64,000 bases of DNA from an uncultured Lachnospiraceae bacterium (GCA_910576895.1 CAJTJZ010000003.1:67222-131221), one strand, 5' to 3'; positions 33,935-44,235 are shown, counted from the first letter of the stretch. Made by a program: numbers and translations. Notes: a model not told the origin generated them from the letters alone.

Positions 33935-36442
33935 ATGATTGACATAAGAGAAACACAGTTACTGTTTACATTGGATAATTTGATTACTTATCATGTTTTA
34001 GAACCATCTATTATTCACAAAATGTTAGGGGCATATATATTCTTTGAGTTTGATGGTAACGTTTGTTTAAGGCGTGAGGCAAGTGCTGCTTATTTTGATA
34101 TGATAATGGAAGAAAAAAAGGGGAGTATAAAGAAAGAGGAAAAAATTAATTTATTAGATTATATTCATAAAAGTGAAAGGGATTATGTAAAACAAGGTTT
34201 ACAACAGTTTCTTAAAGATGAAACAAAAGAAAAGGAAACGTTCATTTATCGTCATATTATACAAAATGGAAGAAAATTATGGGTAAAGATGGAAGTATTT
34301 CTTATAAAAAAAGGAGAACATTCTTCTTCCCTTTGTGGGATTTTCCATGATATTTCAGAGTCGGTAAGAAAAACTCATAAATTGGAATTATTGGATAGAG
34401 AACTTTATTATTTAAATCATTCTGTTCCTGTTGGTTATTATCGTTGTGCAATAGATAAACTTAATTTGCCATTTACTTATATAAGTAGCAGTTTTTTAAA
34501 ACTTGTTGAATATACAAGAGAGGAAATAGAGGAAGTATTTAACAATAAATTGGAGGAAATGATACATCCCTTAGATAGGCAGGAAATATTTCAAAAAGAG
34601 AATAGTAGTTGTTTAAAAGGGAAAAAAAAGTTATGGGTGAAATGCCGTATAAAATGCAGAAATGGTTATCGATGGTTTTTTCATCAAACAGAGTTTTTTG
34701 ATATGGAAGATTGCCGTTTTTTTCAAGGAGCAATCATTGATATTACAGATAATTATACAAATATTGAAGAACAGGAACAGGATTTAAAAAATCTGCAAAA
34801 AGAAGCAGCAGAAGTAGAAAAAAAGAATATTTTAAAAGAAGAAAGTAAAAAATATCTTGATATGATCTATGCACTTAGTTTAGATTATTATACAATATAT
34901 TTAGTTGATTTGGAAACAGATACTTTTACAGTACAAAGAAGAACAAAGAAATTGACAAGTTCTACAGCAGAACGTATGATGCGGACAGCAGTTTATTCGA
35001 AAGATATTGAGGAATATATTGTTCAATATGTCCATATAGATGATCGGGAAATGGTACAAAAGAAACTTCAGTTAGAATCTTTATGTAGCAATCATATGGA
35101 AGTAGCGAAAGTATATACAATTCGCTATCGTAGAGTGACAGAAGGGGAGATAGAATGGATTGAATGGAGAATTGTTAAGTTTCTTGGTGAAAATAAAAAA
35201 CAAAAAGCATTGCTTGCAATTAAAAATGTAACACAGGAAGTAAAAAAGGAGATAGAACAAAAATTATGTTTAGAAAATGCCATAAAACAAGCAGAAAGTG
35301 CTAAAAAAGTGAAGAAAAATTTTCTATCAAATATGTCACATGATATCCGTACTCCATTAAATGCAATTGTTGGTTTTTCAGAAATTGCAGAAAATGATTT
35401 TAATGATAAAGAAGCTGTTTGGGAGTATTTAGAAAAGATTAGAGCATCTGCAAGTCATCTTAGAAATTTAGTGAACAATGTTTTGGAAATGAGTCAGATG
35501 GAGAATGGAAACATAGAATTGCAGGAAGAAAAATGCAACCTCTCTCTTATAATTCGTAATGTAATTAGTATGATACAGCCGCAATTTTCATCAAAAGAGA
35601 TTACGCTTTCTCTTGATGAGAAAATAAAAGATAAAAATGTATATGCTGATTTGGTAAGGCTTCAAGAGGTATTTTTTAATATTCTTGATAATATGGTAAA
35701 ATTTACGAAAAAACAGGGCAGTGTTTCTATTTATGTTCGCCAACTTGAATCGGAAAAAGAGGGATATGGTTCTTATGAATTTATATTGGAAGATACTGGA
35801 ATTGGTATGAAAAAGGAATTTTTAGAACATATCTTTGAACAATTTGAAAGGGAAAAAAATACAACAGATAGTAAAGTTGAGGGAATTGGACTTGGTATGG
35901 CGATTGTAAAAGCAATCATTGATAAAATGCAAGGAAAAATTCATGTGGATAGTGAACAAGGAAAAGGAACAAAGTTTGTAATTCATATTATGCTACAACT
36001 TCAGGAACAAAAGGAGGGAAAAGAAAAAGATTTTTTGTTAGAAGAAGATTCAAAAATATTTTATAAAAAAAGGATTTTAATAGTAGAAGATAATGAAATG
36101 AATCGAGAAATTGCAAGGGAGCTTTTGGAAGAGGTAGGTTTTGTAATAGAAATAGCGGAAAATGGTTTGGAAGCAGTAAACAAAATCAAGGAATCTAAAG
36201 AGGGGTATTATGATGCAGTTTTAATGGATATACAGATGCCTGTTATGAACGGATATGAAGCAACAGAGGCAATTCGTAGGCTTGTAAGAAAAGATGCTGC
36301 CAAAATACCAATTGTTGCTTTAACAGCAAATGCCTTTGAAGAAGATAGAAAAAAGGCAATAGAAAGTGGTATGAATGCACATATTTCAAAGCCATTAAAT
36401 GTCAATGAGCTATGTGGAGTTTTAGCAGAATATTTGCTGTAA
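33935..36442 (+). CDS. Hybrid histidine kinase with PAS domains
   Basis: 835 residues, cytosolic, ATG 33935 with AAAGGGG ahead. Three PAS-like sensor blocks (about residues 25-150, 160-270, 310-440), a HisKA domain with His469 (NMSHDIRTPLNAI), a HATPase domain (G boxes DTGIGM and GIGLGMAIV) and a C-terminal receiver (ILIVEDNEMNREIA, phospho-acceptor in VLMDIQMPVMNGYEA, Lys in ISKPLN). There is no output domain, so phosphate must pass to another protein. It lies beside a near-paralogue kinase 20 bases downstream and behind the hydrogenase/MCP gene. Confidence 0.88.
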   Translation: MIDIRETQLLFTLDNLITYHVLEPSIIHKMLGAYIFFEFDGNVCLRREASAAYFDMIMEEKKGSIKKEEKINLLDYIHKSERDYVKQGLQQFLKDETKEKETFIYRHIIQNGRKLWVKMEVFLIKKGEHSSSLCGIFHDISESVRKTHKLELLDRELYYLNHSVPVGYYRCAIDKLNLPFTYISSSFLKLVEYTREEIEEVFNNKLEEMIHPLDRQEIFQKENSSCLKGKKKLWVKCRIKCRNGYRWFFHQTEFFDMEDCRFFQGAIIDITDNYTNIEEQEQDLKNLQKEAAEVEKKNILKEESKKYLDMIYALSLDYYTIYLVDLETDTFTVQRRTKKLTSSTAERMMRTAVYSKDIEEYIVQYVHIDDREMVQKKLQLESLCSNHMEVAKVYTIRYRRVTEGEIEWIEWRIVKFLGENKKQKALLAIKNVTQEVKKEIEQKLCLENAIKQAESAKKVKKNFLSNMSHDIRTPLNAIVGFSEIAENDFNDKEAVWEYLEKIRASASHLRNLVNNVLEMSQMENGNIELQEEKCNLSLIIRNVISMIQPQFSSKEITLSLDEKIKDKNVYADLVRLQEVFFNILDNMVKFTKKQGSVSIYVRQLESEKEGYGSYEFILEDTGIGMKKEFLEHIFEQFEREKNTTDSKVEGIGLGMAIVKAIIDKMQGKIHVDSEQGKGTKFVIHIMLQLQEQKEGKEKDFLLEEDSKIFYKKRILIVEDNEMNREIARELLEEVGFVIEIAENGLEAVNKIKESKEGYYDAVLMDIQMPVMNGYEATEAIRRLVRKDAAKIPIVALTANAFEEDRKKAIESGMNAHISKPLNVNELCGVLAEYLL

Positions 36443-36462
36443 TATATAGGAGATTAGTGTAA

Positions 36463-37737
36463 ATGGAAAAGCGAACATTCATGCAGATAGAGAAAGAACT
36501 TCGTAATGAGAGGGAAATACGAAAGCAGTTAGAAAAAAAGCTAGCACAGGCAGAACACGCAAATCAGGCAAAAAGTGTATTTTTATCAAATGTATCACAT
36601 GATATTCGTACACCGATGAATGCAATTATTGGATTTACAACATTAGCTAGCACACATATTGAAGATACAACAAGAGTATTGGAATATCATAAAAAGATTA
36701 TGTCTTCTAGCAATCATTTGTTAAGCTTAATTAATGATGTATTAGATATGAGTCGTATTGAAAGCGGAAAAATGATACTAGAGGAAGAAGAATGCAATTT
36801 ACAAGAGATTATTAATGGCCTAACAGATATTATTCAGCCACAGATTGCTGCAAAAAAGCAAAAATTTTATATAGATATTATCAATGTAAGGCATGATAAG
36901 ATATGTTGCGATAAGTTAAGATTGAATCAGATTTTTTTAAATTTATTTAGTAATGCAATTAAATTTACAGGAGAAGGCGGTACGATTTCTTTTTCCATAG
37001 CAGAATTGCAGAAGAAAAAGGAAGGGTATGCTTTTTATGAGTTTCGTGTTGCAGATACTGGGATTGGCATGAGTAAGGAGTTTCAAAAACATATCTTTGA
37101 AGCATTTGAACGGGAAAGAAGTGCAGATAATATTCAGGGAACAGGACTTGGAATGGCAATAACAAAAAGCATTATTGATATGATGGCTGGTAAAATTTAT
37201 GTGGCAAGTACCCAAGGAGAAGGAACAGAATTTATTGTAAACTTGAATATTCGATTACAAGATGAGGATGATAAAAAGGAAGAAAAAACAAAAATAGAAG
37301 AAGAACAAATAATGGAGGAAGGATCGGAGAAAACAATAAAAGGGGAAGCATTTCTTGGAAAACGTGTTCTTCTTGTAGAAGATAATGAGCTAAATCGGGA
37401 GATTGCAAAGGAATTATTAAGTGATGCAGGGTTTTATGTAGAAGAAGCAGAAGATGGATCAGTAGCAGTAGAAAAAGTAAAGAGATCAAACGAAGGTTAT
37501 TATGATTTAATTTTAATGGATGTGCAAATGCCTGTTATGAATGGATATGAAGCAACAAAGGCAATTCGAGGTTTGTCACAAAAGCACTCTAAAATTCCAA
37601 TTATTGCAATGACAGCAAATGCATTTAAAGCAGATGAAAATGAGGCAATAAAAAGTGGGATGGATGCTTATATTTCAAAGCCAATTGTTGTAAAAGAGTT
37701 GTTGAAAATGTTAGATGTTATTTTAAGAAGTAGTTAA
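36463..37737 (+). CDS. Hybrid histidine kinase without sensor domain
   Basis: 424 residues. A short coiled coil leads at once to HisKA with His46 (NVSHDIRTPMNAIIGF), HATPase (DTGIGM, GTGLGMAIT) and a receiver (VLLVEDNELNREIA, LILMDVQMPVMNGYEA, ISKPIV). It is closely similar to the last two thirds of the preceding gene, as if that gene had been duplicated without its PAS domains. Probably works as a partner or heterodimer of the upstream kinase in a phosphorelay, since it has no sensory part of its own. Confidence 0.85.
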   Translation: MEKRTFMQIEKELRNEREIRKQLEKKLAQAEHANQAKSVFLSNVSHDIRTPMNAIIGFTTLASTHIEDTTRVLEYHKKIMSSSNHLLSLINDVLDMSRIESGKMILEEEECNLQEIINGLTDIIQPQIAAKKQKFYIDIINVRHDKICCDKLRLNQIFLNLFSNAIKFTGEGGTISFSIAELQKKKEGYAFYEFRVADTGIGMSKEFQKHIFEAFERERSADNIQGTGLGMAITKSIIDMMAGKIYVASTQGEGTEFIVNLNIRLQDEDDKKEEKTKIEEEQIMEEGSEKTIKGEAFLGKRVLLVEDNELNREIAKELLSDAGFYVEEAEDGSVAVEKVKRSNEGYYDLILMDVQMPVMNGYEATKAIRGLSQKHSKIPIIAMTANAFKADENEAIKSGMDAYISKPIVVKELLKMLDVILRSS

Positions 37738-37766
37738 AAACTAAAGTGACAGGAGATAGGGAAAAT

Positions 37767-39161
37767 ATGAAAATACCAAAACAGGCAGAAAAAATTATTC
37801 ATATTCTCGAAAAGAATGGATATGAAGCATATCTTGTAGGAGGCTGTGTGCGTGATATGCTTTTAGAGAAAGAGCCAGATGATTGGGATATTACAACAAA
37901 TGCAAAGCCCCAAGAAATAAAGGCATTGTTTTATAGAACCATTGATACAGGAATTAAGCATGGAACAGTTACTGTGATAATGGACAATTGTGGATATGAG
38001 GTAACTACTTATCGGATTGATGGAGAATATAAAGATGGAAGACATCCAAATCATGTATGGTTTACATCAAAGCTTGCAGAGGATTTAAAACGTAGAGATT
38101 TTACAATCAATGCAATGGCATATAATAAGAAACATGGGCTTATTGATCTTTTTGGTGGACAGAAGGATTTAGAACAGGGATTGATTTCCTGTGTAGGAAA
38201 TCCTATGGAACGTTTTTCAGAAGATGCATTACGGATTTTACGTGCAATTCGATTTGCAGGACAGCTTGGATTTGCAATTGAAGAAACGACATTAAAAGCC
38301 ACAGAGCAGCTTGCACCTACGCTTTCAAAAATTAGTGCAGAACGGATTCGGATAGAATTTGTAAAATTATTAGTAAGTAAACATCCAGATCTTTTATTAT
38401 TAGCATGGGAACATAAAATTACAAAAGTAATTTTACCTGAATTTGATATTATGATGGAAACACCACAAAATAATCCACATCATTGTTATAATGTAGGAAT
38501 GCATTGTATGGAAGTATTGAAAAATGTGCATAGTTATTGGGCGGAAAGAAAAAGAAAAAAAGAAAAAGAAAGAGAGGAGAACGATTCTAAAAGTTTTCAA
38601 ATTATGTGTTTATCTGCGTTATTTCATGATATTGCAAAACCATATGTAAAAACGGTAGATGAACAACAGATTGATCATTTTTACGGACATCCTTTAAAGA
38701 GTGCGGAACTTACAGAGAAAATTCTTTCTCGTTTAAAATTTGATAAAGATACAATAGAACAAGTAAAACATTTGATTCTTTGGCATGATTATCGCTATTC
38801 AGGGAAAAAGGCAGCAATGCGTCATGCTATCAATAAAATTGGCAAAGATTTTATGGAGGATTTATTTTTCTTACAGCGGTGTGATGTTTTAGCACAAAAT
38901 CCTGAGAAACAAAAGGAAAAATTACTTATTCTTGATAAGGCAGAAAGTTTATTTTTACAGATTCAAGAAGAAGGAGAATGTACAGATTTAAAAATGTTAG
39001 CTGTTTCTGGAAAAGACTTACTTGCATTAGGTTTTCCGCAAGGGAAGGAGATTGGAACTATACTTTCTTCACTTTTAGAACATGTGCTTTCTGTTCCAGA
39101 AGATAATAAAAAAGAGATTTTATTAGAACTGGTTCAAAAACTTCATAGGGAAAAGGAATGA
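37767..39161 (+). CDS. cca: CCA-adding tRNA nucleotidyltransferase with HD domain
   Basis: 464 residues. ATG 37767 is preferred (AGGAGA ten bases ahead); the frame extends to a GTG at 37746. The class II nucleotidyltransferase core is clear: AYLVGGCVRDMLL, the metal-binding DDWDITT, TYRIDGEYKDGRHP, and RRDFTINAMAYN. A C-terminal HD domain (ALFHDIAKP, HPLKSAE) is present, as in bacterial enzymes with associated phosphohydrolase activity. It adds or repairs the CCA end of tRNA. Its stop overlaps the start of the next gene. Confidence 0.93.
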   Translation: MKIPKQAEKIIHILEKNGYEAYLVGGCVRDMLLEKEPDDWDITTNAKPQEIKALFYRTIDTGIKHGTVTVIMDNCGYEVTTYRIDGEYKDGRHPNHVWFTSKLAEDLKRRDFTINAMAYNKKHGLIDLFGGQKDLEQGLISCVGNPMERFSEDALRILRAIRFAGQLGFAIEETTLKATEQLAPTLSKISAERIRIEFVKLLVSKHPDLLLLAWEHKITKVILPEFDIMMETPQNNPHHCYNVGMHCMEVLKNVHSYWAERKRKKEKEREENDSKSFQIMCLSALFHDIAKPYVKTVDEQQIDHFYGHPLKSAELTEKILSRLKFDKDTIEQVKHLILWHDYRYSGKKAAMRHAINKIGKDFMEDLFFLQRCDVLAQNPEKQKEKLLILDKAESLFLQIQEEGECTDLKMLAVSGKDLLALGFPQGKEIGTILSSLLEHVLSVPEDNKKEILLELVQKLHREKE

Positions 39162-40378
39162 TTTTCCTTTCTGCTTCATATGATAAACAAGGTTTGTATT
39201 ATTATATGGCACGGGCAGGGGGAATGATTTTGGAAGAAAAATGGGAAGAAGTATTAGAACAATATGATTTAAAGGTAAAACGTATTTCTTGGGCAAGAGG
39301 AGCAAAACTTTTGGAAACAGATCATGGTTTCTTTCAATTAAAGCAATTTATAGGAAAACCACGTCAGCTTGCCTTGGAACACGCAGTTACATCAGGACTT
39401 GTAAAACAAGGCTATCAGCTTGTAGATCATATTTTGAAAACAAAAGATGGAATGCTCTTTGCCAAAGGTTCTATTCGGAAATATGGCAGAAAATCTAATA
39501 AACAGATAATAGAAGAAAGAGGAAATTCTGTAAGGGAAGAAATAGAAGGAAGTAACGTAATGTTAGAGGAAAAAAGAGAACAAAGTCAATCTGATAAAAA
39601 AGAGTGGTGGCAGCTTCCCTTTCCAGATAATTGTGATATTTATGTAATTAGAAAATGGTTTCCGGGAGAAGAGGGAAATTTCCGAAATGCAGAGTTTTTA
39701 AAAAGGGCAGCGGCTGCCTTGGGAAAATTACACAATGCAATGGAAATTGTAGAAGTTCCAGAAGAACTTGCGATTTTTCATCCATCTATGGCATTATTGG
39801 AAACATGGCAGAAACATAATCGAGAATTAAAACGTATTCGCCGCTATATTTTAAATAAAAAGCAAAAAAATGAATTTGAAATTCTATTTTTATCTATGGA
39901 AGGTGGCTATTTTGATACAGCAAGAAATGCCTGTCATCTATTAGAACAGGGAAATTGTAGACAGCTTTTTTTAGAAGCAGCAAAACAACAAAAGTTTTGT
40001 CATGGCAGCTATAATTATCATAATCTTTTAGATTCTCGTATGGGATTAGCAACCGTTTGCTTTGAAAATGCAGGAATTGGTGTGCCAGTTTTTGATCTTT
40101 ATCAAATGATGAGAAAATTATTGGAAAAAAATCGTTGGGAAAAAGGATTGGCAATTGATGTATTAAGAGAATATGAAAAACAACGAAGATTAGATAAAAG
40201 GGAGAGAGAACTTCTTTATATTATGCTATTATATCCAGAAAAATTTTGGAAGGTCAGTAATCATTATTATAATAGCAGAAAATCATGGATTAACAAGATT
40301 GACATTGTAAAATTAGAGGAGCTTGGCAGGCAGCAAAGTAAAAGACAAGAAACTTTGGAATATTTAAGAAATTATTAG
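39158..40378 (+). CDS. CotS-like spore coat protein (APH-type kinase fold)
   Basis: 406 residues if translation begins at ATG 39158, which overlaps the cca stop; ATG 39209 would give a more typical family start. LEQYDLKVKRISWARGAKLLETDHGFFQLKQF, then KFCHGSYNYHNLL in place of the kinase catalytic loop, and a late acidic patch place it in the CotS/YutH/YsxE group of spore coat proteins with an aminoglycoside-phosphotransferase fold. An ~60-residue Lys/Glu insert sits at residues 105-150. The loop has Ser where active kinases have Asp (HGDxxxxN), so activity is doubtful. Expected in the mother cell at the spore surface. Confidence 0.75.
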   Translation: MIFLSASYDKQGLYYYMARAGGMILEEKWEEVLEQYDLKVKRISWARGAKLLETDHGFFQLKQFIGKPRQLALEHAVTSGLVKQGYQLVDHILKTKDGMLFAKGSIRKYGRKSNKQIIEERGNSVREEIEGSNVMLEEKREQSQSDKKEWWQLPFPDNCDIYVIRKWFPGEEGNFRNAEFLKRAAAALGKLHNAMEIVEVPEELAIFHPSMALLETWQKHNRELKRIRRYILNKKQKNEFEILFLSMEGGYFDTARNACHLLEQGNCRQLFLEAAKQQKFCHGSYNYHNLLDSRMGLATVCFENAGIGVPVFDLYQMMRKLLEKNRWEKGLAIDVLREYEKQRRLDKRERELLYIMLLYPEKFWKVSNHYYNSRKSWINKIDIVKLEELGRQQSKRQETLEYLRNY

Positions 40379-40486
40379 TCTGTAGTAAGGAATTGTTTTA
40401 AGCATTGTGAGAAAAATTTCTTTCAGATCTACTTCTCAAATGAAGCTTTTTGTGGTAAGATAGTTCAAGAGAGGAGCATGGGAAAG

Positions 40487-42157
40487 ATGCATAGAAAAAT
40501 GAAAATACAAAGATATTGGATGTTTCTGTTTTTATCGGTTTTCTGTATTAGCACATTTTGTGCCTGTGGGCAGAAACCGACAAAACAGACAACACAAAGA
40601 AAAACAATAACGGCATCAAAAATGATGGCGATGGAAAAAGAATATGATAGTGAGCTTACAGGAGTGATTAAAAGTATAGAAAAAGATGCAGAAACAATTA
40701 CCATATTAGAAACTGCTACAGCAGCAGAAACCATATTGACATATAATGATATGACAGAGGCAATGAATCAATATGGTGATATTAAAACAGTAGAGCAGTT
40801 TTCTATTGGAGATATTGTAGAAGTTTTTTTCTGGTCAAAAAATAATGAGATTGTAAAGATAGAAAATTCTGATTCTGCTTGGACCTATGAGGATGTAAAA
40901 AAATTTTCTATTCGCAGAGAGGATCAGATTTTTAAAATTGTTGATCATAAATATCAATATGATCCTGTTTCTTTACTTGTAATTCAAGATGGAAAATTAA
41001 CTGATTTGCTGACAGTAAATGAATATGATACCTTAAGCATTCAGGGAATTGGAAGCAGAATTTACAGTATTACAATAAAAAAAGGACATGGTTATGTACG
41101 TTTTAAAAATTATGAACAATTTGTTGGTGGTATGGTAGAAATTGGATATGGTATTATTCGTAATGTTTCGGAGGATATGCTTTTGACAGTGCCAGAAGGA
41201 ATATATCGTATGGTTATGGAACATGGACAGCTTTCAGCAGAAAAACAGATTGTTGTAGAACAGGGACAGGAACTTACTATTGATTTAAGTGCTTATCAAA
41301 CAAAGGTGGACAAGACAGGTAGAGTTTATTTTCTTGTAGAACCAGAGGGAGCACAATTAAATATTAATGGTGTGCCCGTTGTTTATAATGATGCTGTAGA
41401 ATTAAACTTTGGAAAAAATATTATTCAAGTGTTTGCAGATAATTATACATCTTATACAGGGACTTTGAATGTAAAAAAAGCATATCAGGTAGTAAAGATT
41501 CATTTAGCACAAGATAGTTCAGAAGCAGAGGTAGTTTCTACAGATGATGAAGAAGATGCAAATACAAATACAGAAACACAAGATAATAATTCTAATTCTA
41601 ATCAGACAGAAAATAATGAAGATAACAATAATGACAACAATGAAAATGAAGAAAATAATGAAAATGAAGACAATAATACCGATGAAGAAAATAATGATAA
41701 TACAGAATCTACCGATCAATCGGTAGAAAATTCCGAAGAAAATACAGATAATTCTACACAGGGAGATTCTAATAATACAGAGACAAAAGATACTACAAAT
41801 TCTAAAACAGATAAGGACAGTCAAAAAGATAAGGATAGTAAAGAAAATGATAAAAAAGATAAAGATAAAAATAAGGACAAGGAATCAGAGGATACTACCA
41901 TTGAACCAGCGAATACCGAAACAACGGAAATTGATAAAAAACATACAATTACAGTAAATTCACCAAAAGATGTTAAGGTTTATGTAAATGGGGATTATGT
42001 AGGGAAGTCGCCAGTATCTTTTTCTAAGATTATTGGTACTTTTACAGTAGCACTTTCAAAAGATGGCTATAAAACAGCAAGTTATACACTAACAATGGAA
42101 GATGATAAAGAGAGTAGCTTCTTAAGTTTTCCTGACTTAGCTGAGGAAGATTCCTAG
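40487..42157 (+). CDS. Lipoprotein with PEGA-like domains and Asn/Asp/Glu linker
   Basis: 556 residues. ATG 40487 has GAGGAG ten bases ahead; ATG 40478 lies directly on that site. A signal peptide ends in a lipobox-like ISTFCAC. The body (residues about 45-340) has beta-rich repeats, two resembling PEGA domains (VPEGIYRMVMEHGQLSAEKQ and VEPEGAQLNINGVPV). A linker of about 125 residues made mostly of Asn, Asp, Glu, Lys and Ser follows, then a clear C-terminal PEGA domain (VKVYVNGDYVGKSPVSFSKI). It is an extracellular surface protein, perhaps adhesive or wall-associated; no known specific function. Confidence 0.8.
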   Translation: MHRKMKIQRYWMFLFLSVFCISTFCACGQKPTKQTTQRKTITASKMMAMEKEYDSELTGVIKSIEKDAETITILETATAAETILTYNDMTEAMNQYGDIKTVEQFSIGDIVEVFFWSKNNEIVKIENSDSAWTYEDVKKFSIRREDQIFKIVDHKYQYDPVSLLVIQDGKLTDLLTVNEYDTLSIQGIGSRIYSITIKKGHGYVRFKNYEQFVGGMVEIGYGIIRNVSEDMLLTVPEGIYRMVMEHGQLSAEKQIVVEQGQELTIDLSAYQTKVDKTGRVYFLVEPEGAQLNINGVPVVYNDAVELNFGKNIIQVFADNYTSYTGTLNVKKAYQVVKIHLAQDSSEAEVVSTDDEEDANTNTETQDNNSNSNQTENNEDNNNDNNENEENNENEDNNTDEENNDNTESTDQSVENSEENTDNSTQGDSNNTETKDTTNSKTDKDSQKDKDSKENDKKDKDKNKDKESEDTTIEPANTETTEIDKKHTITVNSPKDVKVYVNGDYVGKSPVSFSKIIGTFTVALSKDGYKTASYTLTMEDDKESSFLSFPDLAEEDS

Positions 42158-42270
42158 TTTGATTTAGGTTAGCACAAAGGGTAAACATATATTATATTAT
42201 AAAAATAATATAGTATAAACAAAGTCCTTTGTTATAATAGAATATATATTTTTAAGGAGGAAAAAAAGGT

Positions 42271-44004
42271 ATGGATTACAAAGAACTATATGAGGCATGG
42301 CTGGCAGACCCTTATTTTGATGAGGAGACAAAAAAGGAGCTGGAATCAATTAAAGGGGATGAAAACGAGATTAAAGAGCGTTTTTATACGGAGCTTGAAT
42401 TTGGTACTGCTGGTTTAAGGGGAATTATTGGTGCAGGTATTAACCGTATGAATGTGTATACTGTTAGAAAAGCTACACAGGGACTTGCAAATTATATCAA
42501 TAAGCAGGGAAAGGCTTCCCAAGGTGTAGCAATTGCATTTGACAGTCGCCGTATGTCACCAGAATTTGCTGATGTAGCAGCATTATGCCTTGCAGCAAAT
42601 GGAATTAAAGCTTATGTATTTGAATCTCTTCGTCCAACACCAGAACTTTCTTATGCAGTACGCAAATTATCTTGTATTGCAGGTATCAATATTACAGCAA
42701 GCCATAATCCGCCAGAATATAATGGCTATAAAGTATATTGGGAAGATGGTGCACAAATTACACCGCCTCATGATAGTGGTATTATGGATGAAGTAAAGGC
42801 AATTACTGATTTTTCTGTTTGTAAGACAATGGAAAAAGAAGAAGCAAAAAAACAAGGGCTTTATGAAGTGATTGGAGCAGCAATTGATGATGCTTATATG
42901 GAAGAACTAAAAAAACAAGTAATCCATTGGGACAGCATTAAAGAAGTTGGCAAAGATATTACGATTGTTTATACACCGCTTCATGGAACAGGAAATATTC
43001 CAGCAAGACGCGTTTTAAAAGAAATAGGTTTTGATCATGTTTATGTTGTGCCAGAGCAAGAACTTCCTGATGGCGAATTTCCTACAGTAAGCTATCCAAA
43101 TCCAGAAGCAAAGGAAGCATTTGCATTAGCACTTTCTCTTGCAAAGGAAAAGAATGCTGATCTTGTACTTGCTACCGATCCAGATGCCGATCGTCTTGGT
43201 GTTTATGTAAAAGATACAAAATCAGGTGAATATATCTGTTTAACAGGAAATATGTCTGGTTGTCTTTTAGCAGATTATGAAATTAGTCAAAGAAAAGAAA
43301 TGGATGGAAAGCTTCCAGAAGATGGTGCATTAATTAAAACAATTGTTACATCGAATATGGCTGATGCGATTGCAAAGTATTATGGCGTAAATTTAATTGA
43401 AGTTCTAACAGGTTTTAAATTTATTGGACAACAGATTCTTGGATTTGAAACAAAAGGAACAGGTACTTATTTATTTGGCTTTGAAGAAAGCTATGGTTGT
43501 TTAATTGGAACACATGCAAGGGATAAAGATGCGATTGTTGCTACCATGGCACTTTGTGAAGCAGCCGCTTACTATAAGACAAAAGGAAAGACATTATGGG
43601 ATGCCATGATTGATATGTATGAACGTTATGGTTATTATAAAGATAATGTTGTATCTATTGAAAAGAAAGGTATGGAAGGACTGGCAGAAATTAAACGGAT
43701 TATGGATACATTGCGTGAAAAGATGCCAGAAAGCTTTGGTAGTTATAAAGTAGTATCTACAAGAGATTATCAAAAAGATATTATTAAGGATTTAGCTACA
43801 GGTGAAGAAAAACCAACAGGACTTCCAAAATCCAATGTACTTTATTTTGATATGACAGATAATGTATGGTTATGTGTACGTCCATCTGGTACAGAGCCAA
43901 AGATTAAGCTATACTATGGTGTAGTAGGAACAAGTCTTGAGGATGCAGAAAAGAAATCAGAAGAACTTGGAAAGATTGTAAAGGATATGCTGAATAGTTT
44001 ATAA
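42271..44004 (+). CDS. pgcA: Phosphoglucomutase / phosphomannomutase family
   Basis: 577 residues, ATG 42271 with AAGGAGG ahead. All alpha-phosphohexomutase motifs are present: the phosphoserine loop ITASHNPPEYNGYKVY (about residues 140-155), the metal loop ATDPDADRLGV, the sugar loop GFEESYGCLIG, and the phosphate-binding RPSGTEPKIKLYY. Length and the opening (ELYEAWLADPYFDEETKKEL) match PgcA-type phosphoglucomutases of Firmicutes, which interconvert glucose 6-phosphate and glucose 1-phosphate for glycogen and surface-sugar synthesis. It sits directly before a glycan cluster that would use nucleotide sugars made from its product. Confidence 0.92.
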   Translation: MDYKELYEAWLADPYFDEETKKELESIKGDENEIKERFYTELEFGTAGLRGIIGAGINRMNVYTVRKATQGLANYINKQGKASQGVAIAFDSRRMSPEFADVAALCLAANGIKAYVFESLRPTPELSYAVRKLSCIAGINITASHNPPEYNGYKVYWEDGAQITPPHDSGIMDEVKAITDFSVCKTMEKEEAKKQGLYEVIGAAIDDAYMEELKKQVIHWDSIKEVGKDITIVYTPLHGTGNIPARRVLKEIGFDHVYVVPEQELPDGEFPTVSYPNPEAKEAFALALSLAKEKNADLVLATDPDADRLGVYVKDTKSGEYICLTGNMSGCLLADYEISQRKEMDGKLPEDGALIKTIVTSNMADAIAKYYGVNLIEVLTGFKFIGQQILGFETKGTGTYLFGFEESYGCLIGTHARDKDAIVATMALCEAAAYYKTKGKTLWDAMIDMYERYGYYKDNVVSIEKKGMEGLAEIKRIMDTLREKMPESFGSYKVVSTRDYQKDIIKDLATGEEKPTGLPKSNVLYFDMTDNVWLCVRPSGTEPKIKLYYGVVGTSLEDAEKKSEELGKIVKDMLNSL

Positions 44005-44028
44005 TCTGGCGAAATATTTGTAATAGAA

Positions 44029-44075
44029 ATTCCGGGTGGCAGGCAATTCATGTCTGCTGTCTGGATTTTATATTT
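44029..44075 (+). terminator. Terminator after phosphoglucomutase gene
   Basis: CCGGGTGGCAG and CTGCTGTCTGG form an 11-bp stem with several G-U pairs, followed by a T-rich stretch. Confidence 0.6.
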
Positions 44076-44099
44076 TCTGTCAGATTTGTAAAGATTAGT

Positions 44100-44125
44100 A
44101 TAGTTTAGATTATAATCTAAACTAT
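44100..44125. promoter_or_regulatory. 26-bp perfect palindrome over a -10 box
   Basis: The arm ATAGTTTAGATTA is followed by its exact complement, without a spacer. The centre contains TATAAT (44111-44116), a good -10 box, with a weak -35 (TTGTAA). It lies 110 bases ahead of the glycan cluster and fits an operator for a dimeric repressor that blocks the promoter. A cruciform or short terminator is the alternative. Confidence 0.65.
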
Positions 44126-44235
44126 GACCTATCTTAGGTTGGATTTTCATAAAATCTATGATGTTTTATAGGTGTTAAGTTTAAAAGTTTAAATGTAATA
44201 TAAGAAAATATTTTGAAAAGGATGGAAAAAAGAAA

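Noticed and set aside
41519..41824. Long hydrophobic open frame on the minus strand
   Set aside because: It is the antisense of the Asn/Asp/Glu-rich linker of the PEGA lipoprotein; AAT/GAA repeats give Ile/Phe codons in reverse. No ribosome site.
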